A stretch of DNA of 15,484 bases from JAMCXS01 sp046705545 (GTDB taxonomy: Bacteria > Acidobacteriota > Terriglobia > UBA7540), in the NCBI GenBank assembly GCA_046705545.1, contig JBJKQF010000182.1:1-15484 (forward strand). Direction: 5' to 3'. Of the stretch, positions 1 to 6,233 are shown one piece after another (position 1 is the stretch's first letter; every line of letters begins with the position of its first letter). Position numbers and translations under genes: made by a program. The notes below the pieces were generated by a model that was given only the letters and a program-made list of their open reading frames with translations, did not search any database and had not been told where the DNA came from.

Positions 1-288
1 CCGGTGATGCCAGTCATGACCTTTGAGGATTTTGACGAAGGGCTGAGGCTGGCGAATGATTCCCGATACGGCCTGGCCGCTTATCTATTTACCAATGACA
101 TGAACCGGATCATGAACGCGGTTCAGAATATGGAGTGCGGCGAGCTTTATATCAACCGGGGTCCAGGGGAATCCATCCACGGCTACCACACGGGTTGGAA
201 GCAGAGCGGCATTGGAGGCGATGACGGAAAGTACGGCATTGAGCACTACCTGCAAAGAAAAACCGTTTACATCCGGTACCAGAGCTAG
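1..288 (+). CDS. aldA: AldA-like NAD-dependent aldehyde dehydrogenase, C-terminal part (5' end outside window)
   Basis: Only about the last 95 residues are present; the frame is already open at base 1 and ends in TAG at 286-288. The visible part matches the end of the aldehyde dehydrogenase fold: a GLAAYLFT strand, then YINRG, a GYHTGW segment, the conserved KQSGIGGDDGKYG stretch and the C-terminal oligomerisation strand. The YINR...G(Y/F)H.GW(K/R).SGIGG.DGK pattern is closest to E. coli AldA (lactaldehyde/glycolaldehyde dehydrogenase) among subfamilies I know. The catalytic Cys and Glu lie upstream and cannot be checked. It is the first visible gene of a + strand catabolic operon and probably oxidises a short hydroxyaldehyde to the acid. 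The family call is firm; the substrate is inferred. Confidence 0.85.
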   Translation, partial: PVMPVMTFEDFDEGLRLANDSRYGLAAYLFTNDMNRIMNAVQNMECGELYINRGPGESIHGYHTGWKQSGIGGDDGKYGIEHYLQRKTVYIRYQS

Positions 289-290
289 CC

Positions 291-313
291 GGGGATGACT
301 GAAAGTCATCCCC
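291..313. repeat. Perfect 10-bp intergenic hairpin
   Basis: Arms GGGGATGACT (291-300) and AGTCATCCCC (304-313) are exactly complementary around a GAA loop. The hairpin starts 2 bases after the aldehyde dehydrogenase stop and has no T-run after it, so it does not look like a standard Rho-independent terminator. It could be an RNA stability element, an attenuator tuning operon expression, or one copy of a dispersed REP-like palindrome. The ATG at 295 lies inside the first arm, which argues against that codon being the kinase start. Confidence 0.8.
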
Positions 314-327
314 AAGAGCATAGCCCG

Positions 328-1524
328 ATGCCCGGCCGCACCGTGCAGGGCGCGACGCTTTACCTGCCTCCGTGGGGCCTGCTGGCCGACGACCTGACCG
401 GTGCCTGTGACGCAGGAGTGCCGTATGCCAGGGCGCGATTCTCCAGCGTGCTGTACTTGGGCAACGAGGACGCAGCGTGCGAACTCGAAGCTGATTTGCT
501 AATCCGGAGCAGTAACAGCCGCAGCGATCCTCCACAGGTAGCCAGTGAGAGAGTCTTGGGACTGGGCGAGAGGTTCCAGCAGGAGAATCGAAGCCTCCTC
601 TACAAGAAAATCGATTCGACTCTGAAGGGAAACCTGGCGGTGGAAATTTGCGCTGCCATGAAAATCTGTAAAGTCTCCCTGGCAATTGTGGCTCCGGCTT
701 TCCCGGCTATGGAGCGCATTCTGGAGGACGGCTTCCTGCGAGGGACGGGTGGCGCGGTGGTTCAGGAAGTTCACTTGCCCTCTCTTTTGGGTGAGCAAGG
801 CGCTGGAAACGTTGCGCATGTGGGCATAGATGTTTTGCGTGGCGGAGTGTCGGTGATAGATCGGAATCTCCGTAGCGGTATGAGCGGGGAACCTCGAATC
901 GTGGTTTTCGATACGCGCACGCAAGAGCATCTGTCGCTGATTGCTCAAGCTGCGATGAGCTTGGAGGAACGCCCGCTTCTGGTGGGCTCGGCGGGCCTTA
1001 GTGCGGAAGTCGCCGCGATTCTGGCGAAGGCGTACAAAAGAAAGGTGCAGGTAGCGCCGCGGACTGCCGGAGCTGCAGCTGCGAAGCGTTCTGTTGTGAT
1101 GTTTATTGGCTCGAACAATCCCGTAACGCTTGCGCAGGTTGAATATCTTTCTTCTCACCGGCTGGTAAACTGTCTATCTCTCGCCGAGGGTTTTGGCGGC
1201 TTGGTGCATAGCGCAGTCAAAGCGCAGCGCCATTTGGTTGTAACGGTGGGCCGGGACGAAGACGAGAACGTTGTTGCGGCTTTTGCCTCCCGAATTTTTG
1301 AAATGGGATGCGCAGGCCTCTTTTTCTCAGGTGGCGATACGGCGCACATGATTTGCCGCGCCATCGATGTTAGAGGCAACCGCCTCGAAAACGAAATTTT
1401 GCCGGGCGTGCCATGGGGTAAAATTGTGGGTGGCCCCGCGGACGGCCTGCCGGTGGCGATGAAGGCGGGAGGGTTCGGCAAGAAGCAGGCGCTGGTGGCC
1501 GTCGCCGATTTTCTGGCTGGATGA
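328..1524 (+). CDS. Four-carbon acid sugar kinase (DUF1537, OtnK/DtnK family)
   Basis: This is an ATP-dependent cytoplasmic kinase of the DUF1537 family, whose members phosphorylate D-threonate, D-erythronate or 3-oxo-tetronate at the 4-OH. Residues 17-28 (GLLADDLTGACD) carry the conserved ADDLTGA.D substrate-site motif. KKIDST.KGN follows at about 93-102, the nucleotide-side GGDTA is at 335-339, a PGVPWG loop comes next, and the conserved K.GGFG is at 379-384. Both domains are complete: 398 aa, against roughly 400-430 for the family. I chose ATG 328, which has a weak AAGAG about 9 bases upstream. An in-frame ATG at 295 would add 11 residues but sits inside a perfect hairpin. Its stop overlaps an ATG of the PdxA frame (ATGA, 1521-1524). 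Adjacency to PdxA rather than OtnC/OtnI/LtnD favours a threonate/erythronate kinase over an oxo-tetronate kinase. Confidence 0.88.
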   Translation: MPGRTVQGATLYLPPWGLLADDLTGACDAGVPYARARFSSVLYLGNEDAACELEADLLIRSSNSRSDPPQVASERVLGLGERFQQENRSLLYKKIDSTLKGNLAVEICAAMKICKVSLAIVAPAFPAMERILEDGFLRGTGGAVVQEVHLPSLLGEQGAGNVAHVGIDVLRGGVSVIDRNLRSGMSGEPRIVVFDTRTQEHLSLIAQAAMSLEERPLLVGSAGLSAEVAAILAKAYKRKVQVAPRTAGAAAAKRSVVMFIGSNNPVTLAQVEYLSSHRLVNCLSLAEGFGGLVHSAVKAQRHLVVTVGRDEDENVVAAFASRIFEMGCAGLFFSGGDTAHMICRAIDVRGNRLENEILPGVPWGKIVGGPADGLPVAMKAGGFGKKQALVAVADFLAG

Positions 1525-1541
1525 TTGAGGAAGCAGGAGGA

Positions 1542-2543
1542 ATGAAACTGGACCCCAAAGAATTGCCAACCATCGTTGTCAGCTCCGGCGATCCGGCCGG
1601 CGTCGGGCCGGAAGTGGTGGTCTAGGCTTTGATGGATAGGGAAATCGCCGGCTTGGCGCACTGGATCATCGTCGGTGATGCGGATGTGCTGGAGCGCAGC
1701 GGCAGCGTCAATCAGCTTGTGGCCGGCAATGGATTGCCGGTGCAGGTGCTCGATTTGCAGCAGGGGGATCTCTCCCAATTTTCTCCCGGGAAATTGAGTG
1801 CTGCCGCCGGGCAGGCCTCCATCGCCTACATTCGGGCCGCGGTGGAATTGTGCCTCCAAGGCAAGGCGGACGCCATGGTGACCGCGCCCGTCAACAAGGA
1901 AGCCGTTTCGTTGAGCGAGCCGAGCTTCACGGGTCACACCGAATTCATCACGCAGCTTTGCGGAGCTGCCAAATCGCGGATGATGCTGGTTAACGACCAG
2001 CTCAGCGTGATTCACGTTTCCACTCACGTCGCACTCAGAAAGGCCTGCGAGCTCAGTGTGCAAAGGGTGCGGGAGACCATCGAGCTCGGCCACCAAGCGC
2101 TTCAGGATATGGGAACGCCTAGTCCCCGCATTGCCGTTTGCGGACTGAATCCGCACGCCGGGGAGCATGGCCTCTTCGGCAGCGAGGACGCGGAGTGTAT
2201 TCTTCCCGCAGTGCAATCTGCCAAGGCTGCCGGGATCGGCTGCGAGGGCCCTTTCCCGGCTGATACGATCATCCTGATGGCGGTGCGAGGCGCCTACGAT
2301 TTGGTGGTTGTGATGTTCCACGACCAGGGGCATGTTCCCATGAAGTTGCTGGATTTCGAGCGTACCGTCAACGTCACCGTCGGGCTGCCGATTATCCGGA
2401 CGTCGGTTGACCATGGAACTGCGTTTGACATTGCGGGTAAGGATCTGGCGGACCCGAACAGCATGAAGGCAGCGATGGCATTAGCGGTCCGCATGGCAAG
2501 CTCACGCCGGGCGCGAACACGCTTACAATCCGTAGAGGAGTAA
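1542..2543 (+). CDS. pdxA: PdxA-family 4-phospho-threonate/erythronate dehydrogenase, interrupted by an in-frame TAG at codon 28
   Basis: The family performs metal- and NAD-dependent oxidation with decarboxylation of 4-phosphohydroxy acids. PdxA acts on 4-phosphohydroxy-L-threonine; PdxA2, found beside DUF1537 kinases, acts on D-threonate or D-erythronate 4-phosphate and yields dihydroxyacetone phosphate. Reading through the amber gives 333 residues, against about 329 for E. coli PdxA. It opens with SGDPAGVGPE (15-24), followed by VTAPVNKEA, GHTE (H132), the expected metal ligands H162 (STH), H205 (NPHAGE) and H260 (FHDQGH), and a canonical C-terminal DHGTAFDIAGK. TAG at 1623-1625 lies between GPEVVV and ALMDR, where homologues usually have Lys or Gln. 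As sequenced, translation stops at 27 residues or restarts at TTG 1629/ATG 1632, losing the GDPAG element. The start is uncertain: ATG 1542 fits homologues but AGGAGG is only 1 base away; ATG 1521 overlaps the kinase stop. Only 2 bases separate it from the next gene. Confidence 0.85.
1623..1625 (+). other. In-frame amber codon within the PdxA reading frame
   Basis: The frame is conserved on both sides of this TAG with no indel: the GDPAGVGPE motif is before it and ALMDREIAG after it. A single base change from CAG or AAG would explain it. TAG is used as the real stop of the aldehyde dehydrogenase (286-288) and of typA (14911-14913), so genome-wide amber recoding is unlikely. The choices are a recent nonsense mutation, a strain variant, or a sequencing/assembly error. 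Confidence 0.9.
2534..2540 (+). promoter_or_regulatory. Ribosome binding site fixing the cyclase start
   Basis: AGAGGAG lies inside the last PdxA codons and ends 5 bases before ATG 2546. This supports that ATG over the in-frame ATG at 2552 and suggests the two genes are translated from one message. Confidence 0.7.
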
Positions 2544-2545
2544 AG

Positions 2546-3205
2546 ATGGCAATGCGTGCAATCGACCTCAGTTATAACCTGGATCCAACGACGCCGACCT
2601 ATCCCGGCGACTTGCCGGTGGAAGTTCAAGTCCTGGAGTCCACCCGCTACACTCGGTCTGACGGACGGCGCACGCTGAACAACAGCCGCGTCACGCTCGG
2701 CAATCATTGCGGCACTCATCTGGACGCTCCCTTCCACTTTTATGAGGAAGGCAAGACGATCGACCAGATCGATCCCGATCAATACTCCGGGCGCGCCTTG
2801 TTGATTCGCGTGCCGGGCATGGGGCCCGGAACGCAAATTGAAGTTCTACATTTAAGCAGCCACCGTGCCCAGCTCGAAGAGCTTGGTAAGGTGGTGCTGG
2901 AGACCGGATGGTCCAAGCAATGGGGCCGGCCGGAATATTTCAGCGAGCATCCGGTGATCGCGCCGCCGGCGGCGGACTTTTTGGTGGAGTGCGGCGTGCA
3001 CTTGGTGGGGCTTGATGTTCCCTCCGTGGACGTGCCGCCGTTCCCGGTTCATTTGACGCTGCTCGGCCACAACGTGGTGATCCTGGAAAATCTGACGAAT
3101 CTAGCCGCGATCAAATCCGAAACATTTCATTTGGTGGCGGCGCCACTTAAGATCACAGGCCGGGATGCTTCTCCCGTCCGTGCAATTGCCCTGGAGGTTT
3201 CATAA
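2546..3205 (+). CDS. Cyclase family / kynurenine formamidase-like metal-dependent hydrolase
   Basis: This 219-aa protein has the usual length and motifs of the cyclase superfamily (Pfam Cyclase, KynB-like). It starts with an IDLSYNLDPTTPTYPGD segment. Residues 52-65 hold GNHCGTHLDAPFHF, in which H54, H58 and D60 form the H..GTH.D metal site. A VGLDVPSVD motif follows in the C-terminal half, and ILENLTNL is the typical late strand. Family members hydrolyse amides or lactone-like rings, and isatin hydrolase and formamidase are the characterised examples. No tryptophan genes are nearby. In this sugar-acid operon it more likely opens a lactone or hydrolyses an intermediate, which is inference. 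It is 2 bases downstream of PdxA and 6 bases upstream of the dehydrogenase. Confidence 0.85.
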   Translation: MAMRAIDLSYNLDPTTPTYPGDLPVEVQVLESTRYTRSDGRRTLNNSRVTLGNHCGTHLDAPFHFYEEGKTIDQIDPDQYSGRALLIRVPGMGPGTQIEVLHLSSHRAQLEELGKVVLETGWSKQWGRPEYFSEHPVIAPPAADFLVECGVHLVGLDVPSVDVPPFPVHLTLLGHNVVILENLTNLAAIKSETFHLVAAPLKITGRDASPVRAIALEVS

Positions 3206-3211
3206 TCTACA

Positions 3212-4267
3212 ATGCCAACTTTGACTGCTGCTCAACTGACAGATCTTGCTTCAGAAATTTTTCACGCCGCCGGCGCCGGAGCGCCTGAAGCGCGCACCGT
3301 GGCGGAAGCGCTGGTGGAGGCCAACCTGGAAGGCCACGACTCGCATGGTGTGGTGCGGGTTCCCGAATACGTGGGTTGGATGGAACAGGGATGGATTAAC
3401 GCTACGGCAAAACTCCGCGTCGTAAAAGAGGCTGCGGCGTTCGCGTTGCTCGACGGCGACTGGGGATGGGGCCAGGTCATGGGACGCGAGGCCTTGAAGA
3501 TCGGGATTGAGAAAGCGCGCCAGTCCGGCGCTGCCACGATTGCTGTGCGGCAGATGAACCATATCGGCCGGGCGGGTGACTATCCCCTCCTGGCGGCTCA
3601 GCAGGGGATGGCTGCGATCATGTTTGTTAATACGCACGGCGCGGGCAAATTGGTGGCGCCCTGGGGCGGACGCGAGCGCCGCCTTTCCGCGAATCCCATT
3701 GTGCTTGCTGTTCCCCATCCTTCCGGTAAACCAGTTTTGGTAGATATCTCTACCTGCGCCATTGCGGGGGGCAAGGTGATGATTGCGCTCAACAGCAACA
3801 AATCGGTCCCGCCGGGGTGCGTGCTTGATGCTGAAGGAAATCCCAGCACGAATCCTGCCGACTTCTTTGGACCGCCGGAAGGCGCCTTGCTGCCCATGGC
3901 CGGGCACAAGGGTTTTGCTTTGGCGCTTCTGAGCGATTTGCTGGCGGGAGGAATCTCCGGCGCCGGATGCAGCCGTCCTACGACCACACGCGTGGGCAAC
4001 AGTTTCATCGTCACCGTGATTAACATTGCACAGTTCCGCGACTTGGGGTCTTTTGATGAAGAGGTTAACAACCTGGTGGAGTACGTGAAGAGCAGCAAGC
4101 TGGCGTCGGGATTCTCCGAGATTCTGATCCCCGGAGAGCCGGAGGCGCGGGAGCGGGCCCGCCGGGAGGCGCAGGGCGTTCCGGTGGACGATGGAACCTG
4201 GCAGCAAATCGCCGAGACTGGGGCGCGCTACGGTGTGAAGGTGGAGCGAGCCCTCGGCCAGAATTGA
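3212..4267 (+). CDS. Ldh2/YlbC-type (malate/L-lactate/diketogulonate) NAD(P)-dependent dehydrogenase
   Basis: The protein has 351 aa, full length for the Ldh_2 family (YiaK, AllD, YlbC, ComC), which interconverts 2-hydroxy and 2-oxo acids without a classical Rossmann fold. Visible landmarks are NLEGHDSHGVVR (38-49), LDGDWGWGQV, the IAVRQMNHIGRAGDYPLLA stretch, WGGRERRLSANP and GHKGFALALLSDLLAG starting at G231. The usual D(M/I)ATS...A.GK strand is a variant, DISTCAIAGGK. The best Shine-Dalgarno (GGAGG, 3193-3197) is 14 bases before the ATG, rather far. In this operon it could reduce or oxidise a sugar-derived 2-oxo or 2,3-dioxo acid. The exact substrate cannot be read from the sequence. Confidence 0.87.
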   Translation: MPTLTAAQLTDLASEIFHAAGAGAPEARTVAEALVEANLEGHDSHGVVRVPEYVGWMEQGWINATAKLRVVKEAAAFALLDGDWGWGQVMGREALKIGIEKARQSGAATIAVRQMNHIGRAGDYPLLAAQQGMAAIMFVNTHGAGKLVAPWGGRERRLSANPIVLAVPHPSGKPVLVDISTCAIAGGKVMIALNSNKSVPPGCVLDAEGNPSTNPADFFGPPEGALLPMAGHKGFALALLSDLLAGGISGAGCSRPTTTRVGNSFIVTVINIAQFRDLGSFDEEVNNLVEYVKSSKLASGFSEILIPGEPEARERARREAQGVPVDDGTWQQIAETGARYGVKVERALGQN

Positions 4268-4287
4268 AACCCTCGAAAGGGGAAATT

Positions 4288-5427
4288 ATGAAGGCTCTGG
4301 TTCTCGAAGATGTGCAGCAGTTCCGGGTCCGGGAAATGGCGAAGCCCGCGCCCAAAGCGGATGAAGTGCTGGTGCGGGTCTTGGCCGTGGGGATTTGCGG
4401 GACTGACTTGCACATCTTTCACGGCCTGGCGAATTACAATCGCGATGAGCGCGGCCAGGCGATTCCCTTGAAGGTCCAGCCACAAATTTTGGGGCACGAA
4501 TTTTGCGGCCAGGTGGAAGCCGTGGGCAGCCGAGCGCGGCGCTTGAAGCCTGGCGACCGAGTGGCGGTGGATCAGGTGCTGACTTGTGTCAGCCACCGCC
4601 GGACGCCTGTGTGCGAGTACTGCGAAACGGGTGACTCGCACCAATGCGAATTTGGCCAGGAACTGGGCATCACGGGACTTCCGGGCGCTTTTGAGGAATA
4701 CGTCGCGGTGCCGGAGGTCAACGTCGTTGCGCTGCCGCAGGGCATGTCCGCGGTTGAGAGTGCTCTCATTGAGCCTCTGGGCTGCGTACTACACGCCAGC
4801 AACCGCGTGGAAAGGGCGCAGAACCGCTACGCTTTCGAGGGCCGCCATCACATTCGCCGCGTTCTCATCGTGGGTGCGGGACCGGCGGGCCTTCTATTCC
4901 TGCAGGTTTTACGCAACATCAAGAAGTTCGACGGTGAGATTCTTGTGGCGGACATGCGCGACGAGAAGTTGGCGCTGGCCAAGAAGCTGGGTGGCACACC
5001 TTTGGACGTGCGAACCCTTGACATGATTTCCGAGATTCACACTCGGACGCATGGCGAAGGGATTGAATTTCTGATCGAGGCTTCCGGAAGCGGAACGGTT
5101 TTTGACTGGATACCCTCTGTGATTCGCCGCCAGGCGACGGTGCTGCTTTACGGCGCCGGCCATTCCGGGCGCGACATCGGGTGCCTAACGCCTTTTCAAG
5201 CGTTCGAGATGAATATTGTGACTTCCGGGGGAGCTTCCGGTGGGCTGGACACTGATGGAACGCCTACCATTTATCGCGAGTCGATGGAATCGATTCACCG
5301 AAGAGCGATTAATGTCGATTGTCTGGCCAGCCATCGCTACACGAAGTTGGAGCAGATCCCCCAGGCTTTTGCTGAAGATTTCCAGCGCGACGATTTCATC
5401 AAAGGAGTTTTGGCAATCGAGAATTGA
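4288..5427 (+). CDS. Zinc-dependent MDR alcohol/sugar dehydrogenase
   Basis: This is a 379-aa medium-chain dehydrogenase, probably oxidising a polyol or sugar with NAD(P). The catalytic zinc site is visible as C37 (GICGTD) and H70-E71 in LGHEF. The structural zinc lobe is CVSHRRTPVCEYC followed by a Cys 8 residues on, a variant with a longer gap between the first and second Cys than the usual C..C..C.......C. The cofactor Rossmann motif GAGPAG lies in VLIVGAGPAGLLF. An insert rich in basic and aromatic residues (about 175-190) precedes it. ATG 4288 was chosen because AAAGGGGA (4276-4283) is at good spacing; a TTG at 4264 in the same frame overlaps the previous gene and has no such site. It sits 20 bases after the Ldh2-type gene. 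Confidence 0.88.
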   Translation: MKALVLEDVQQFRVREMAKPAPKADEVLVRVLAVGICGTDLHIFHGLANYNRDERGQAIPLKVQPQILGHEFCGQVEAVGSRARRLKPGDRVAVDQVLTCVSHRRTPVCEYCETGDSHQCEFGQELGITGLPGAFEEYVAVPEVNVVALPQGMSAVESALIEPLGCVLHASNRVERAQNRYAFEGRHHIRRVLIVGAGPAGLLFLQVLRNIKKFDGEILVADMRDEKLALAKKLGGTPLDVRTLDMISEIHTRTHGEGIEFLIEASGSGTVFDWIPSVIRRQATVLLYGAGHSGRDIGCLTPFQAFEMNIVTSGGASGGLDTDGTPTIYRESMESIHRRAINVDCLASHRYTKLEQIPQAFAEDFQRDDFIKGVLAIEN

Positions 5428-5432
5428 CCGCC

Positions 5433-5462
5433 GGATCGTGAGGCGAATGCGCGTTCCGATCC
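5433..5462. repeat. Small inverted repeat between the MDR dehydrogenase and the RraA-like gene
   Basis: GGATCG (5433-5438) and CGATCC (5457-5462) are exactly complementary and separated by 18 bases. There is no T-run. This 69-base gap is one of the few larger gaps in the operon, so a processing or attenuation role is possible but weakly supported. Confidence 0.35.
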
Positions 5463-5496
5463 AAGATGAAGAGTAAATCCAGAAGGAGTTGAACTC

Positions 5497-6183
5497 ATGC
5501 AAGCTGAAAAGTCCTTGGAGAAATCCCCCATTGATTACCTGAAGACGGTGGACACGCCCACGCTGTCAAACGCCATTGAGCTGCTGAATGTGCGTCCGAA
5601 GAATGAAGGCTTTACCCCGCTGACCGTCCGATGCCTGTTTCCCGAGTTGGGGCGCATGGTCGGTTACGCCGTGACTGCGCACGTGGAATCTATGAACACG
5701 GGGCCAATTGATTGGGATAATTTCCTGGCGCTCTATGAGGCCGTGGCAAAATCCCCAAAGCCCGCCGTGGTGGTCCTTCAGGAGATGGGGCCGCACCCCG
5801 ATTTCGCAGTGCATACCGGAGAAGTGATGACGACCATATTCAACCGCCTGGGTGCGGTGGGACTGGTGTCGGATTGTGGTGTGCGTGACATTCCCGAGGT
5901 CCGGGCGATGAAGTTCCACTACTTTGCCCGTGGGGTAGCGGCAAGCCATTCCTATTCGCGCATCGTGCGCGTGGGAGTTCCCGCGCAGGTGGCAGGGCTG
6001 GTGATCCGGCCCGGAGACATCCTGCACGGTGACGAAAACGGCTTGATCACGGTCCCCACGGAAGGGATTGAGAAACTTCCTGAGGCCGTTAACCAGATTC
6101 AATCGCGGGAGCGCGACTTGATGCAGTTTGTGCGCGGAGCGGATTTCACCTTTGAGAAGCTGAAGGGTCGCATTCTCGAGTAA
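5497..6183 (+). CDS. RraA-like family protein (possible HMG/CHA-type aldolase)
   Basis: The protein has 228 aa and the RraA/MenG-like fold signature. TPTLSNAIE is near the N terminus, followed by VVVLQEMGP, then GLVSDCGVRD at 122-131 with the R130-D131 pair that binds metal and pyruvate in 4-hydroxy-4-methyl-2-oxoglutarate/CHA aldolases, and GDILHGDENGLITVP in the usual late position. Family members are either RNase E inhibitors (RraA itself) or class II pyruvate aldolases and oxaloacetate decarboxylases. Position at the end of a catabolic operon favours the enzyme. AGAAGGAG (5481-5488) gives a strong ribosome binding site. It is the last + strand gene before the convergent transporter. Old annotations as dimethylmenaquinone methyltransferase would be wrong. 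Confidence 0.85.
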   Translation: MQAEKSLEKSPIDYLKTVDTPTLSNAIELLNVRPKNEGFTPLTVRCLFPELGRMVGYAVTAHVESMNTGPIDWDNFLALYEAVAKSPKPAVVVLQEMGPHPDFAVHTGEVMTTIFNRLGAVGLVSDCGVRDIPEVRAMKFHYFARGVAASHSYSRIVRVGVPAQVAGLVIRPGDILHGDENGLITVPTEGIEKLPEAVNQIQSRERDLMQFVRGADFTFEKLKGRILE

Positions 6184-6202
6184 TCCTGTTCGCAAGGGGG
6201 CG

Positions 6203-6233
6203 CCCCGCATTCTTAGTGCGGGGTGTGCACCCC
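6203..6233. terminator. Overlapping GC-rich hairpins between convergent genes (possible bidirectional terminator)
   Basis: CCCCGCA (6203-6209) pairs perfectly with TGCGGGG (6217-6223) around a 7-base loop. A second, overlapping palindrome, GGGGTG (6220-6225) with CACCCC (6228-6233), competes for the same bases. The pair lies just after the RraA-like stop and over the last codons of the opposing transporter. Neither strand has a T-run, so termination is plausible by position but not proved. It may instead be a REP-like element. Confidence 0.45.

Noticed and set aside
295..327. ATG 295 as the start of the four-carbon acid sugar kinase
   Set aside because: It lies inside a perfect 10-bp hairpin and has no Shine-Dalgarno site at suitable spacing. 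ATG 328 still leaves enough residues before the first conserved motif.
1623..1625. Amber recoding (suppressor tRNA or pyrrolysine) as explanation of the TAG in PdxA
   Set aside because: TAG ends the aldehyde dehydrogenase and typA normally in the same window, and the site is not catalytic, so a point mutation or sequence error is simpler.
1155..2414. A 419-codon open frame on the - strand opposite the kinase and PdxA genes
   Set aside because: It spans two real genes plus their junction, and its product is low-complexity His/Arg/Gln-rich with no recognisable motif.
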